From Owenia fusiformis (Eukaryota; Annelida; Polychaeta; Sabellida; Oweniidae), in assembly GCA_903813345.2 (NCBI GenBank), contig CAIIXF020000009.1:15465759-15529758 (forward strand): 64,000 nucleotides of DNA. Direction: 5' to 3'. The position numbers and the translations under genes were made by a program. This document shows, piece by piece, positions 48,289 through 59,869 of this stretch (its first letter is position 1; each line of letters starts with the position of its first letter). The notes under the pieces were generated by a model, which saw nothing but the letters and a program-made list of their open reading frames with translations, was not told the origin of the DNA and searched no databases.

Positions 48289-48495
48289 TCAAATTTGAAT
48301 CCATCTGATTTCTTTTTGTGGGGCAATTTGAAAGACAATGTGTACCAAAACAATCCTGAGACAATTGCTGACCTAAAGGTGGCAATAAATGCTAAATGTA
48401 ATGCCATAACAAGGTCGGAATATGTAAGGGTATTTGCCAAATGTATCCAGCTCTGCGTTGGTCTCAATTGCGCCTATTTGGAGCATGTTATTTAA
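48289..48495 (+). pseudogene. Mariner transposase C-terminus, right arm
   Basis: The frame reads 'LNPSDFFLWGNLKDNVYQNN', then 'PETIADLKVAI', and continues about 30 residues to TAA near the terminal repeat. The D-F-F-L-W-G motif is intact, but everything N-terminal is replaced by the inverted arm. Confidence 0.85.
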
Positions 48496-49150
48496 ATGAT
48501 CATAGCTCCTGAACCAGTTGACTGCTTGTATTGACACTTTCAGGAACAAATTTCCATAGAACTGTCCTGATGTATGCAAAATTTCATTGATGTCACTAGT
48601 CTATTTTAGGAGATATTGCCTATTTCAATGGTCTCCTTTTTTTCCGGTCACCCTGTATGTGAATGGTGAAAAACTACATGATTTTGAAAGAATTGTTTGC
48701 CACAGGGAGGGGGTCCTTATGTACGGGCCTGTATAAAATGCGTAATGTGTTTATTGAATATTGAGCAGTTCAGTGTCATGACTGTTTTTTGTTTGGCAAA
48801 GTGAATACAGGTGGTTGTTTGTATCTTTGAAAAAGGGGGATTTAAATGTTGTTTGCTATAAACCTAATGTGAAACAATGGAATAAAAATTACCAATTAAT
48901 TCAAAATTAACTTTACAATGAATGAATTGATTGAATCAAAAAATTAACACAATGTAAATCATACCTTGAGGGACATTATACAATCAAATATATATGTAAA
49001 AATTTATTTTGCAAATTATTTTTTGGAAATTAAGAGCCATCAGTTGTAGAGATTAATCCATTAACCCTAACAAACAGATTAATTATCAGTATGAATGAAA
49101 CTTATTTCATAGGAATTGAATAATTAGGGATAAACGGCTCGAAAATCCTG

Positions 49151-49699
49151 TTTTTAATTCTTTTGTGTTTGTGTTTAATCAAATTATTAAAATCAGACCA
49201 GGTGTACCCAAGTGTCATAATCTCCTCATAATGTCAAATTGCCCTGGGTATGGGAATATCCTATATAAGGTGAATTTTCAATACATGTACATTATTTATA
49301 GTTAAGTTTTCAAAATAAAAAGTATATTTTCAGTACGCAAGAAATAGCTTTAGTCTATCTGGGAATCAACATGCGTCAATGAAACACAATGAGCTGTCAA
49401 TTCTGCGATCAAATGTGCGTAAAAATGGTATATACTTGTACAATTCCAAGCAAATGGATGGAATAATTGTTAAAAAGTTATGATGAAAAATAACTGAAAG
49501 CCTGATTTTTCTGGCTTCTGGGCCACTTTGATTGCAGAAAAGGGTTTCATCTCTTTTTTGATCATAACTTCACAACTATTTGACCAATTTGCTTGACATT
49601 GCACCTAAATTCTGCCATTTTTACAGAAACTTGATAACTGCAATGCCAAGGCATAGACAAGGCATTAACAAAACAAAATGTCACCACATAGTTGCTTAC
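49151..49699. other. Unassigned intron sequence
   Basis: Cassette A intron with no clear repeat or exon. The last bases ('gataactgcaatgccaaggc', 'atagacaaggcattaac') resemble a decayed head of the interspersed family. Confidence 0.35.
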
Positions 49700-50290
49700 A
49701 ATATTATGAGTTCAATCTAAAGTCAGATTTAAATTTCTGAGAACTTGTAGATGATTTTGAAGGAATAAATTGGTTAATTTGAAGCAAGTTAAAAAAAGAC
49801 CCCTTTTGACCTTGAGAAGGTCATTCTTTGAAGGTGAAATCTCAAATCTCAAGTCAGATTTGAACTTCTGAGAACTTGTAGATGATTTTAAAAAACAATT
49901 GGTCAGTTTGAAGCAAGTTGAAAAAGAACTTCTGAAAAATACCCTTTTGACCTTAAGAATGTCATTGAAGGTCAAATCTTTTTTGACCTTAAGAATGTCA
50001 TTGAAGGAACCTATAACTGTTGAGAACTTGAAGATGATTTTGAAAAAAAAATTGGTCAATTTGGAGCAAGTTGAAAAAAGACCTTTTTGACCTTTTTTGA
50101 TCTTGAGAGGGTCATTGAAAGTCAAATCTAAAGTCAGATTTGAACTTCCGATAACTTGTAGATGATTTTGAAAACAATTGGTCAGTTTGAAACAAGTTGA
50201 AAAAGACCTTTTGACCTTTTTTGACCTTGGAAAGGTCATTGAAGGTCAAATCTTAAATATAAAGTCAGAAACTTCTGAAAACATGTAGAT
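49700..50290. repeat. Tandem array of about 125-bp units, five copies
   Basis: Units share 'cttgtagatgattttgaa', 'ggtcagtttgaagcaagttg', 'agaccttttgacctt' and 'aggtcattgaaggtcaaatc'. They are A- and T-tract rich. The 175-codon minus-strand open frame across it is a repeat artefact (repeating Phe-Lys-Leu-Thr-Asn). Confidence 0.85.
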
Positions 50291-50687
50291 CATTTTGAAA
50301 AAAATTGAAGTCAGTCTAAACAGTATTTGTTAAGTTATTGGAAGTTATTAGAATTTGTTACAGGCGCGATCGCCAACCACCAACCGCTGTCAAAAAACGA
50401 CCATAAGAGACCATAACAATATGTCACCACATTTTGGTGGTGACATAAAAATGACCAACTATGAACCATATTGTGACTTGCTTCTAAGTAGTCATATATA
50501 AAATATCAACAAAATCGATCCACTACTTTTGAGCAATAGCAAACAAATAACGCTCGTAAAAATATAGTGGCCATTTTTCAAAATTCCTTCATGGTTCCAT
50601 TAGGTACAATTTTGAGGACAACCTCTGTTTATCTTTCAACTTTCAATCTGGTTTCCTTTTTGCCCAAAACGTGTGTTTTACGCTTAC

Positions 50688-50809
50688 CTCTTTGAAATTA
50701 GCTGTTCCTACATCACTGGTTGTTCTGTCTCTAGGTTTATGTGGTCTAGTCTCCCCGTTGTATTCTCCAATAGGAAGGAAAGATAATGTTCCACGGTACA
50801 ATTTTCTAG
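50688..50809 (-). CDS. Sphingosine kinase cassette A, middle exon
   Basis: A 122-bp exon. After 'tttctag' the two bases CT complete a codon started with G in the previous exon (Ala). It then reads R-K-L-Y-R-G-T-L-S-F-L-P-I-G-E-Y and a polar tail ending D-V-G-T-A-N-F-K-E. The donor GAG|GTAAGC is strong and leaves phase 0, agreeing with the last exon. A second AG four bases downstream of the acceptor would break the frame, so the first is used. Y-R-G-T-L-S-F-L-P is the end of block C4. Confidence 0.88.
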
Positions 50810-50902
50810 CTAGAAACAAAAAGTAACCAACTACAGATGTATATGAAGTGAAAAAACACTATAGCTACTTGGGTCAGGGCAGGTATTTAATCTGAATATA
50901 TA

Positions 50903-51100
50903 GTAGGGTGGTCCAAAATAACATTTTTTGGAAAAGAAATGCTCCAATGGTGAAATGGTGTCAGGGGTAAATAGTCATGTCAATTTTTGGGAAATCATTT
51001 AACCTAATTCTAGCCCTCCCACAGCCTACAAAGTTTGACAATTTGGTGTAAAATGGCAAAAAAACATTAATTTTTTAGGTTCAAGTAAGAATGCAATGGC
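50903..51100 (+). repeat. End of a dispersed element ('gggtggtccaaaataaca')
   Basis: The first ~120 bases match 60,470-60,590 in inverted orientation ('gaaatgctccaatggtgaaa', 'aacctaatt'), and more weakly 21,915-22,040. Probably the terminus of a MITE family whose other end is not seen here. Confidence 0.5.
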
Positions 51101-51107
51101 ATACAAC

Positions 51108-51290
51108 ACAAACTAGATAACAGCAATGCCAATGTGTAGCAAATCCCATCAAACATCTAATAAGTGAGACATCTAATAAGTGAGAAATTATATTTTTTCT
51201 AAGTAGATATCTTGACAGAGTCCTATATCCCTCAGGCATCAGCATATGAAAATTGAACCAAACAACTTTGTTCTTTGGGATAACACACAT
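51108..51290 (+). repeat. Short interspersed family copy
   Basis: Head 'taacagcaatgccaatgtgt', 'agcaaatcccatcaaac'; body 'tatccctcaggcatcagcat'; clipped tail 'tgttctttgggat'. Confidence 0.6.
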
Positions 51291-51295
51291 AAAAA

Positions 51296-51650
51296 TGTAC
51301 CCTGCACGCAGAGTCTAGTTAAAACTACCCTCTGCCTAGTATAGACTATAATACAGTTTTGCAGCCCCGCCTCAAAGATTGGTGCCTGTGACAGCCCAGG
51401 TAATAAAATCATTTCAAATCTACCACGCTGACCCTTTCTCAACCAATCAGTGAAGTGCAAGGAACACATGCTAAATACGTGCTCATTAACTCTGGGTGAT
51501 GTGAGAGGAAATGACCATTTAGAAAGTTGTCCGTATTTCGATGAAGTACTCTGATTGGCTCAGTGAGATCAGAGGTTTATTGTAAAATGAGAGTGAAGAC
51601 AAAGCTCTTTTTTAAGAAGTGAAATCGAATGAATGCAAAGCGTAAGAATG
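51296..51650 (+). repeat. Promoter-like repeat, copy 1
   Basis: Starts 'ccctgcacgcagagtctagt' and ends 'aatgcaaagcg', with TA on both sides. It has CCAAT-type boxes ('caaccaatcag', 'tgattggct') and 'tttaagaagtgaaatcgaa' downstream. The TATA position is degenerate here. It is roughly 75 percent similar by eye to copy 2 at 55,875. Confidence 0.6.
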
Positions 51651-52436
51651 GTGACCATTTTTCAAAACATACAATACCTAGTACAATCTTTGAAATTTTA
51701 GAAAATTGTCTTAAACAAAAATGGCAGTCATAAAAAGGAAAATAGATCGCTTTTCAAATCAGTTTTTTCATTTTTTTTTCTTTTTCTATGAATGATATAA
51801 AATTTTCAAAGATTGTATCATTTAGAGCAATATATTGGGCACATTTTCTGAAAAATTCAAAACATTCTGTTCAGTGACCTTCCCTACGCTCCTACTTTTA
51901 GCTTTTTTTCAGTCACACTTTCAAAGGGCTAAAAAGGTTATTTCATCATGTTTAGGGTCATTCTGACCATGCACATTGTGATCCTGGTCATGTAAATGAT
52001 ATGTGGAAATAGATAAATTGACTGGAGGTCAAATCAGAACTCTGTTATCTTTATTCAAAAAATATCTAAAAATGCAAAAAAAATTGTCACTTTCTGTTTT
52101 GTCATTTCCTGTTAACTTCCATAGCACCTTAAGACTTCTCATTATTATAGTTGTACAAAGGAAAAATTTGGTTGATTTAACAAAATTAAAACAGAAACCC
52201 TCGAAATAGATAAAAACTAAGATAAACCTTTAATTTCATTAATGAGATACTTTTTTCAAATCAACCAAACTTTCCTTTGTATAATTACAATATTGAGAGA
52301 CATAAACACGTTGTGTTCATGTCATTTTGTTCCAATGAGGTTCGGATAGATGTTTCATTTCATTCCGAACATATGATGCCAAGAACAAAAGAAGTGTCCA
52401 ATGTGTTTTCTAAAACAATATAGAGAAAAGTATATA
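51651..52436. other. Unassigned sequence
   Basis: AT-rich; no gene was recognised. The last bases (aatatagagaaaagtata) are part of a repeat also seen at the start of the window. Confidence 0.35.
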
Positions 52437-53441
52437 CAGGGTGGTCCAAAAAAAAGTGAACCCCTGCAACTGGCCATATTTCCCTTATTACTCGCAGGAA
52501 TTATTTTTTATTTTCACATATTGTAGAGGAAGGTCTAAAATTTATGTTGGTACCATACATTTTTCTTAGTCTTGAAATTTGCAGAAATTATAAGCCCTAA
52601 CCAAACATTACTGAAAATGGACAAATTGTGATTTTCAATATTCGCGATTCTTCAACCCGTTAACACCTTTCCCCCGAGAATTTTTTAAGCTGCAATCTTA
52701 AATTACTAATATTTTCTGACTTTGTTCAAATTTAAATCTTGCACATTATGGCTTAAAACAAGCATCCTATATTTGTTAGTTGCAAAGTTATTGTGATCCA
52801 AAGAGATGTGCTAAGCTTCCACAGACGAAAACATTTTCCAGTGAAATCATGAACATAGCCCTATATGATCTTGAAATGTCAATATCTTCATAAATCATGG
52901 ACCAATTCTAATGATATATGGCTCAAAACATTAAATATAGGATTTTCTTTTGATTTTTTAAAGATATTTGATGAAGAGGTTATCAGATTCCTGGTCACAG
53001 GGGGCAACTTCCTTCCATAAGAGCCCCCCCCCCCCTCTAACTGTTGGTGTAGGTAACATACCCCTGAACTATTGAACAGTTAAACGTGCTTCAAAATGAT
53101 CAATGAAAGTGTGAAATGTGTTTTTTTGCTTGAATAGTGTCATTTTTGTCATATGGTAGGGTTTTAAACTTGTATCTCTAACTGAAAGCTGTTTAAGATC
53201 ATCCAATGTGTTTCAACAATTTCCGTGAATCACATCTGTAAAATCTTGTACAATATCTAACTTCCAGGCATGTTTGTTAAACGCTTGCAATATTTTCATA
53301 ATTTAAGACTGAGAATAAAGTATGGCATCAATCAAAATTTTAGACCTTTCTCTACAACATGTGATAATATGAGCCAATTCATGCATGTATTAAGATAATT
53401 GTAGCCTGATGCAGGGGTTCACTTTTTTTTGGACCACCCTG
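52437..53441. mobile_element. Mariner-type non-autonomous element with long inverted ends
   Basis: TA-flanked ends 'cagggtggtccaaaaaaaag' are inverted, and arm similarity extends about 170 bp or more ('gtgaacccctgca', 'tagaggaaggtctaaaattt'). No transposase remnant is visible. It sits inside an older repeat, because its flanks match the first bases of the window. Confidence 0.85.
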
Positions 53442-53602
53442 TATATCTATTTCAAATTGTATTGTTACCATTCAAAACATGACCATTAAATTGACAATGT
53501 GTAAGATTTTCAGAATTTTTTGATGACTGGTTTGAAAAAGTTCGCCATATCATACCCATCCATTACAAACTTTCGAGAAATAAACCCCTGAGTACCAACC
53601 AT

Positions 53603-55768
53603 CATGTTAGTTCACACGGTCCCGTTTACACTGTTCCGTATTAGTAGTTTTGTTGACATTAATACAGAATAAAGCATACCATTTCATGAAAAATGGTGAC
53701 CTTGTCCTACGGAAATTGAGATTATGTTTCACAGCAAGTTCGCACGGCAATACTATATAGCACATGCTCTAGGGAATTGATTCTACTTTCTATAGACACC
53801 AAACACATCTCTGTCAATAGAATAATAAAAAAAAGCCTAAGGTTCCCTAAGCCTAAGGAAAAAAAATGACAAAAGTTGTCATAGCTTTTTAAATCTAAAA
53901 CTCTTGAAACCGATTTCACTTTCCAGCGACAGATACTTTAGTCTTTTATGAACCGAACATGTCAGTTTGGTTCGTAATATCTCAAAATAAATGATTTCAA
54001 CATCCCAGCCTATTGCAAGGTATAGTCAGTCTATACCAAAAGTATACTAAAAATATACCTTGTTGATAGGTATATACAGATACCAGACTGATACCATACC
54101 AATTATTAGGTACATATACTGAATAAAGTTCTGTAAATAGGTATGAAGATACTGAATAGACTGAATATACTGAAAGCATACCAGTTTTACTTATGATTTT
54201 CAATAGTATACTGAAAGCATACCAAATAAACTCTGATAAATAATGATTAGACTGAATGTATACCAGTTTTACTTTATCATTTTATAATATAAACGGCAAA
54301 TGCAAAATTCATGATAAAACTATAAGTCAACAATTATTCATATGTAAGTTCTATTTTATGACCATTTGTTTCCACAACCTGTTCTACAAGACTAGGTGGC
54401 AGGGGAGCATTCCTGCTCATAATTACATTGAATGTTTTATACATTGAAAACACAAAAAATGAGAGAAAGATATGAAAGATACAGTCGTAGTAAAATTTAA
54501 AAAAGAAATACAGTTAAAATTTGAAAATTAAAACTTTGATTCAAAAATACATCATGAATAAAACTTGAATATAGTTAATATAAGAATATTAATTTATTTG
54601 TGGTATGTCTTTTAGATGTCTTCATAATCCTGCATCTAATTAATTAGATAATGTAATGCTAGAAAATAAGACTGCTATCCAAATTACATGTACTGATTTT
54701 TCTCATCTGCAGAATGATTTAAAATTTAAGGTATCTCATTGGTAGAGTCATATTCATCCATATCAGTCTACAGACTGACATGTTAAGACTGTCAGTATAG
54801 ACTAAATGTCGACCTATAGGTATATACTGTCTGATACCATACTTAAAGTATACCTATATGTATATACTGAATGTTTACCCATTGGTATATACTGAAATTA
54901 TACTGGTATGTATATACTGAAAGTATACTGAATGTATACCCATTGGTTTATACTGAAAGTATACTGAAACCATACTGGTAAGTCTAATTACCATAACTGA
55001 AACATACCTGTCATTGGAATTTTAACATGGGACATATACTGAAAGTATACTGAAACTAGACTAAAAATTGACCTGTCAGTATAGACTGAAAGTATACCTG
55101 GCAATGGGCTGGGATTTTAAAAAACTTGGTGCTTGAGATGTGTTTGGTGTTAAGACAACTTTTGTCCTTTTTTCAGGTCTTTGTAAATGTAAACAAAGTA
55201 GGTTGGGACCCTAAGGCTTTTTCATTTTTCTATCGACAGAGATGTGTTTGGTGTCTATAGAAAGTAGAATCAATACCCTAGAGATGAGATTGGTGTCTAT
55301 ACAAATATATAAGCACTAGTGACAAAGGGAAAGGACCAAAAGTTGTAATGGAACTTAGCAAAAAAAGCAACTCTAAGTGCATAACAGTCAAGAAAAACAA
55401 ACCCCATATAGCCCAAAACCATGATCTAAACCATGATCCACCTCAAAAGGTGCCAAGTGAAAATATTGTGAGTTCAGCGCCATTGTCTTAAACAATTAAT
55501 ACATCCTTCAGCATCTCAAGTGGTAAAACTTGAAACTTCAAAATTAATGATTTGTATAGAATTTGTGTAGAATCCATTCCCTAGAGCATGTGCTATACAG
55601 TATTGCCGTGCGAACTTGCTGTGAAACATAATCTCAATTTCCGTCACCATTTTTCATGAAATGGTATGATTTATTCCGTATTAATGTCAACAAAACCATA
55701 TTTTCACCTTTTTTTCATGACAAAACCACTAATACGGAAGGGTGTAAACGGGACTGTGTTCATGTAAG
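53603..55768. mobile_element. Foldback element with a 'tatactgaaagtata' core
   Basis: The outer arms 'cggtcccgtttacactgttc' and its inverse near 55,740 continue through 'ccatttcatgaaaaatggtg', 'gcacggcaatact' and 'gacaccaaacacatctctgt'. The inner arms 'catcccagcctattgc' and 'gcaatgggctgggat' flank a core (about 54,020-55,110) full of 'tatactgaaagtatac' variants. The right arm is split by a partial copy (about 55,290-55,560) of the 11.8-kb dispersed unit. Confidence 0.75.
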
Positions 55769-55874
55769 TGGAAAAACTATGCCAGGAATAAAAATTGTCA
55801 GTTTGTTTGCATACATTGCATTTTAAAAGCTTACATGTAATAATGCGTTTGACAATTTTATTGAATTCTATCAA

Positions 55875-56245
55875 TAATATACCCAGCGAGCAGAGTCTAG
55901 TTAAACTACACTCTGCCTAGTAGAGAGCATATTACAGTTTAGTAGCACCGCCCCCACGACGCTTACGGTGACAGTTTGGGTAAATCACTTTTGACCTACG
56001 CGCTGACCTTCCACCAATCAGCGAGCTTGAAGAAACATACGCCAAATGCGTTCTAATTAAATATGCGCATGTCATTGGTCAATTCCGGGCTCAATGATGA
56101 CATCAGAAGGAATGACCATATAAAGAACGTCGGTCAAATTTGGTCGACGAACACTGATTGGCGCCGTGAGTTCACAGGTTTATTTTAGTTTGAAAGAGTG
56201 AAGACGAAGCTCTCTTTTAAGAAGTGAAGTCGAACGAATGCAAAG
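55875..56245 (+). repeat. Promoter-like repeat, copy 2
   Basis: Begins 'cccagcgagcagagtctagt' and ends 'aacgaatgcaaaggg', flanked by TA. It holds CCAAT boxes ('caccaatcagcg', 'gtcattggtc', 'gattggcgcc'), a TATA-like 'ccatataaagaacg' and a downstream stretch 'gtgaagacgaagctctcttt'. The arrangement looks like a pol II promoter plus leader, but no coding sequence follows. It could be a MITE that carries promoter boxes. Confidence 0.55.
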
Positions 56246-57051
56246 GGTATCAATAATATGATGAAAATGATGAAAACAGATGTACTCGTAAAAATAAACA
56301 GATACAGGTACGACGTCACGAGAAACAAAGATTAATATGAAAAAAAAAGATTAATATGGGGAGGGGAGGTAATAAGGAAGTGTTTCAGAGCAAATTCAAA
56401 CCAAATTTTCATTCATATATTATTGGCCTCTAGTTGCCAAAATCCCCAGCTACGTCCCTGAGAATGCAATGGTATAAGACATTAAAGGTTGAGTAAGAAG
56501 TGCAGAGACATATCCAACGATCATGGACCTAGTGTCAAAATACATAAGTTTGGATACTTTCATCAAATTACATCGAAGCTATCTATTTTCATTAGCTACA
56601 AAGAAAACCCCAGAACATAGCTTATTTCTGCTGACATTCACAATCAAATCAACCAAAATCCCCAGGAATCTTCTCCCAAAACCGTAAAACATCGACAGAA
56701 AAAATGCTCACTAACCTTTTTAATGATTTCCTAGTGATATTGACATTGCCATGGCTGCCAATTTTGGAAATGGCTCCCTACTTGCCAAATTATCATTAGA
56801 AAAAAAAAATATGGCTGCCATTTTTCAAAATGACCTACTAACCAATGTGTCATTAAGACAGTGCACTATGCTTCTAAGTATTCACATATAAAATATAAGC
56901 AAAATCGCTCCACTACTTCCAGTTATAGCAAAAGTCGTAAAATAGTATGTAATAGCCATAGTTTCTAAAAAAAAATCATATTTAGAACTAAATCAATACA
57001 ATTTTTTGCATTTAGGTTATTTAAAACATATTAGATGTTCTAACAGCGCTG
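56246..57051. other. Mixed repeat fragments in the cassette A intron
   Basis: Includes sequence similar to 38,700-38,830 ('caacgatcatggacctagtg'), and body pieces of the interspersed family ('tatggctgccatttttcaaa'). No exon was recognised. Confidence 0.45.
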
Positions 57052-59858
57052 CCCTTATAAAAAATTCAACCTTGAAAGTCCGAATTTAAACCGTTGCACA
57101 ATCATTGTACAATCATTGATCCGATCATTTATGCAACCATGTCAACCGTTACAATGCAACCATTACAATTTTGGTTGTAAACTCATTGAAAATTTTCAAT
57201 CATATGTAACCATTGTAAACGCTTGACAATTTTGATTGAATTTCTTGCAACCGTTTCAATCGATTGCAACCCTTTAAACCTATGGCAATATTATCTCAAT
57301 ACAACATAAAATAATTATATTGCTCTTTAAAATATATATTTCAAATGTATGTATTTCATGCATACATGTCAGAATTTAAATTTTTTTGATCAAAAAGATA
57401 TTTAAAGTATTGAAATAGTTTAGTAAACTTGTCTTGTGAATGAAAATATATTGAACCAATTTCCATCTAACCTTGAAGGATGGTGATTGTCCCACTCACA
57501 TGTATATTATCTAGATAACAGCAATGCTAAGGCATAGCAAATCCCCTCGCTGTCATGACAATCATTTTTACAAAATCCCTTCACTGCTTTTTAAGTTATT
57601 GCAAAAACATTTGAAATAATTTTGATTGGGTCAAGTCTTGAATTTTACAAATTCAGACACTTATACTTCACCTTCACCTGAGTAATTATCACAATTATAA
57701 AGGAGGGAAGATCTGTCTGCAAGGAAGAAATCCTTCAATCAGAAAATAATCTGTTTATTGATTTGATATTTTTGATTTGATAGAGAAAATGCAATCAGAC
57801 ATTACAGGATATGTTTAAATAATTAAGTCAATAAGCATAACTTAAAAAATTCTGATTACAGAAAGTCTCAGTCTCTTTAGTTTGATAAGAGTCTGCTTTG
57901 AAGGATGTGTCTAAAGAAACTTTATTAATCCATTAATCCATAAACAAAACAAAAATAATTCGGCAAGGCAAAACAAACCTTATAACAGAGAGACTCTCAG
58001 TTTGATTAGAGTCTGCTATAAAGGAAGCATCCTATGTAATTTAATTATTCCATACACAAAACATGATAAATAATTTGCCAAAGAAAATTTCCTATATTTT
58101 CTTCCATATTTGCCAAGTTGAGAGTTTTGAAAAATAAGCCCTGTTTTTTTTTTATTTTTTAATCATTGACACATATTATTTAAACTGAAAACAAGTTTCA
58201 GTACAAATGCTATGCCCTAGTGAATACAGTAAAGCCATGAACTTTCAATTTATTGAATGCCCATGGTAAAAAGAACTAAATAAAAATGAAATAAAAAATT
58301 CTAAAATTAGTATTTGCAGTTTCATATATTTGCTATTTGAGATTTCTCAGCACTTATTAAAGTAATTGAATAAAGAAATAAACCCTCAAAAATCTGAAAA
58401 CACTTTTTAAATTTTTACCCCCCCCCTCTGCATGAAATAGAGAATAAAAAATATATAATATATAGTATAACACAATATGAAAATAAATATAACAGAAACT
58501 AGGAATATGAACCCTATTTCTGGTCAAGCATTTTAATTAGCTGTTCAACCGTTTTAATTAGCTGTTCAACCGTTTTAATTAGCTGTTCAACCGTTTTAAT
58601 TGGCTGTTCAAGCATTCTGATTTGCCTAAACCCATGAGAATATCAATATGTAGTAGGAATTGTTGTGTTGAGCATTGTTATTAAAAATATTTGCCAAGAA
58701 AGAACATGGTAATTAAATCTGTTGTGAATAATGTGAATCAAAATCGTTCTCTTGTTTGTATTTTTTAAATTTTAGTGAGCCATACATTTGATATTAGGTG
58801 TTAACTACACATGTATGGATACATTTGAAGACCCATTTTGCCGGGGGGGGGGGGGGGCTGGCTACTGGCCTGTTCATTGTATATAAACTTTTGTGGGGGT
58901 CCTAAGCTAAACCCTCTGATACGTTCCCATACCGATCTATCATACTGCATCAATATGATCCCATACCAATCTATTTGTATATCATGGGTGTAGCAATAAT
59001 TCATCTACCTTGTCTAAATTTTACTGAAATTATTAATTCAGATGTTTTCCAGTTGAAATTATATGTTTGTATTATTTTGTATATCATATCCTGCTTCTTT
59101 TGATCATCAGTCTGATCATGAACAAAAACCATTGTGTCTCATCTTGTGATTTTGTTAAGTTTAAAGGAAATCTTAAGATGTTCCTTGGTCAATTCCTTAA
59201 TCAAATTAGAATTTTGCTCAATTCTTTTCATAATTAACATAATTTTGGCAATATCTGATAAAGGGAAATAAACACTAAATATGGTACTTTTAATTTGTGT
59301 AAATAATGTAAATGACAGAGAACATAAATTATCATATGCCATTGAGTGGAAAACTAGTCTGGTATCGCATTCCTAGATTCATACTGGAGAAAGAAACATA
59401 TTAACATGAATTAAGTTATTTACTATAATAAACATGCATGTATGCTTGCAGAAAGAATATCCTAATATACTATTGTTTAACAGAGGTCAGTTCGAATCCT
59501 TACTTAAAGATAATTTTAATACAGGTAAAATGATAATTTTTTGGAACGATACTAATTCAGGATGGTTGCAGGGGTTGAACTATGTAATCATTGAACAAAA
59601 CAAATTGCAACCATTTACATTTCAATGTGAAATGGTTGCAGTTTACAATGGTTGCAGATTACAATGATTGTATTGAAACGGTTGCGCAGTCGTTGAAAAA
59701 GAGTTGACTTCGCTTGGTTGAACACAATGGTTGCACAATGATTGCTTATCATCGTACAATGGTTTTTCCTTTGATCTTGGTAGTTGAAACAATCATTATT
59801 CAATGATTGGTGGAAACGGTTTAAATTCGGACTTTCAAGGTTGAATTTTTTATAAGGG
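57052..59858. mobile_element. TIR element with subterminal 'caaccatt' clusters, 2.8 kb
   Basis: Terminal inverted repeats of about 45 bp start 'cccttataaaaaattcaacc' and continue 'ttgaaagtccgaatttaaac'. The 250 bases inside each end are crowded with gcaaccattt, caatcattg and ttgcaaccgt words. Such subterminal motifs are typical binding sites for transposases. The interior has a family-head fragment (57,510), the 21-bp array and no transposase frame. No clear target duplication was found. Confidence 0.75.
58531..58614. repeat. Four 21-bp tandem units
   Basis: Head-to-tail copies of 'ttttaattagctgttcaacc' plus g; the fourth has two changes. Inside the 2.8-kb TIR element. Confidence 0.9.
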
Positions 59859-59869
59859 TGGCTACTGAT

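Larger units (their letters stand above)
47663..48655. mobile_element. Palindromised mariner element
   Basis: TA-flanked ends 'cagggtgaccggaaaaaaag' are inverted, and similarity continues for about 375 bp on each side (47,663-48,040 and 48,280-48,655). Both arms contain the transposase C-terminus, reading from the centre towards each end. Thus both ends derive from the 3' half of one mariner, joined head to head. The element cannot encode a full transposase. Confidence 0.88.
45400..49150. repeat. Partial triplication of intron sequence in cassette A
   Basis: Three colinear segments share 'gagaaacaatgga', 'ccaaattttaacac', 'acaatcaaataaatatgaaa', 'aatttgcaaattattttt' and 'aatccattaac...aacaaacagatta'. 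They start near 45,415, 46,545 and 48,872. Their 5' lead-in ('gttgtttgttgtaagctta' and 'gttgtttgctataaaccta') is also shared by the second and third. Copy two was later split by a family insertion and a mariner foldback. Confidence 0.7.

Noticed and set aside
49712-50239. 175-codon minus-strand ORF
   Set aside because: Product of the 125-bp tandem array (repeating Phe-Lys-Leu-Thr-Asn), with no family features.
51296-56245. LTR retrotransposon bounded by the two promoter-like repeats
   Set aside because: No gag, protease, reverse transcriptase or integrase remnants and no primer-binding site lie between; the interior is made of unrelated DNA elements.
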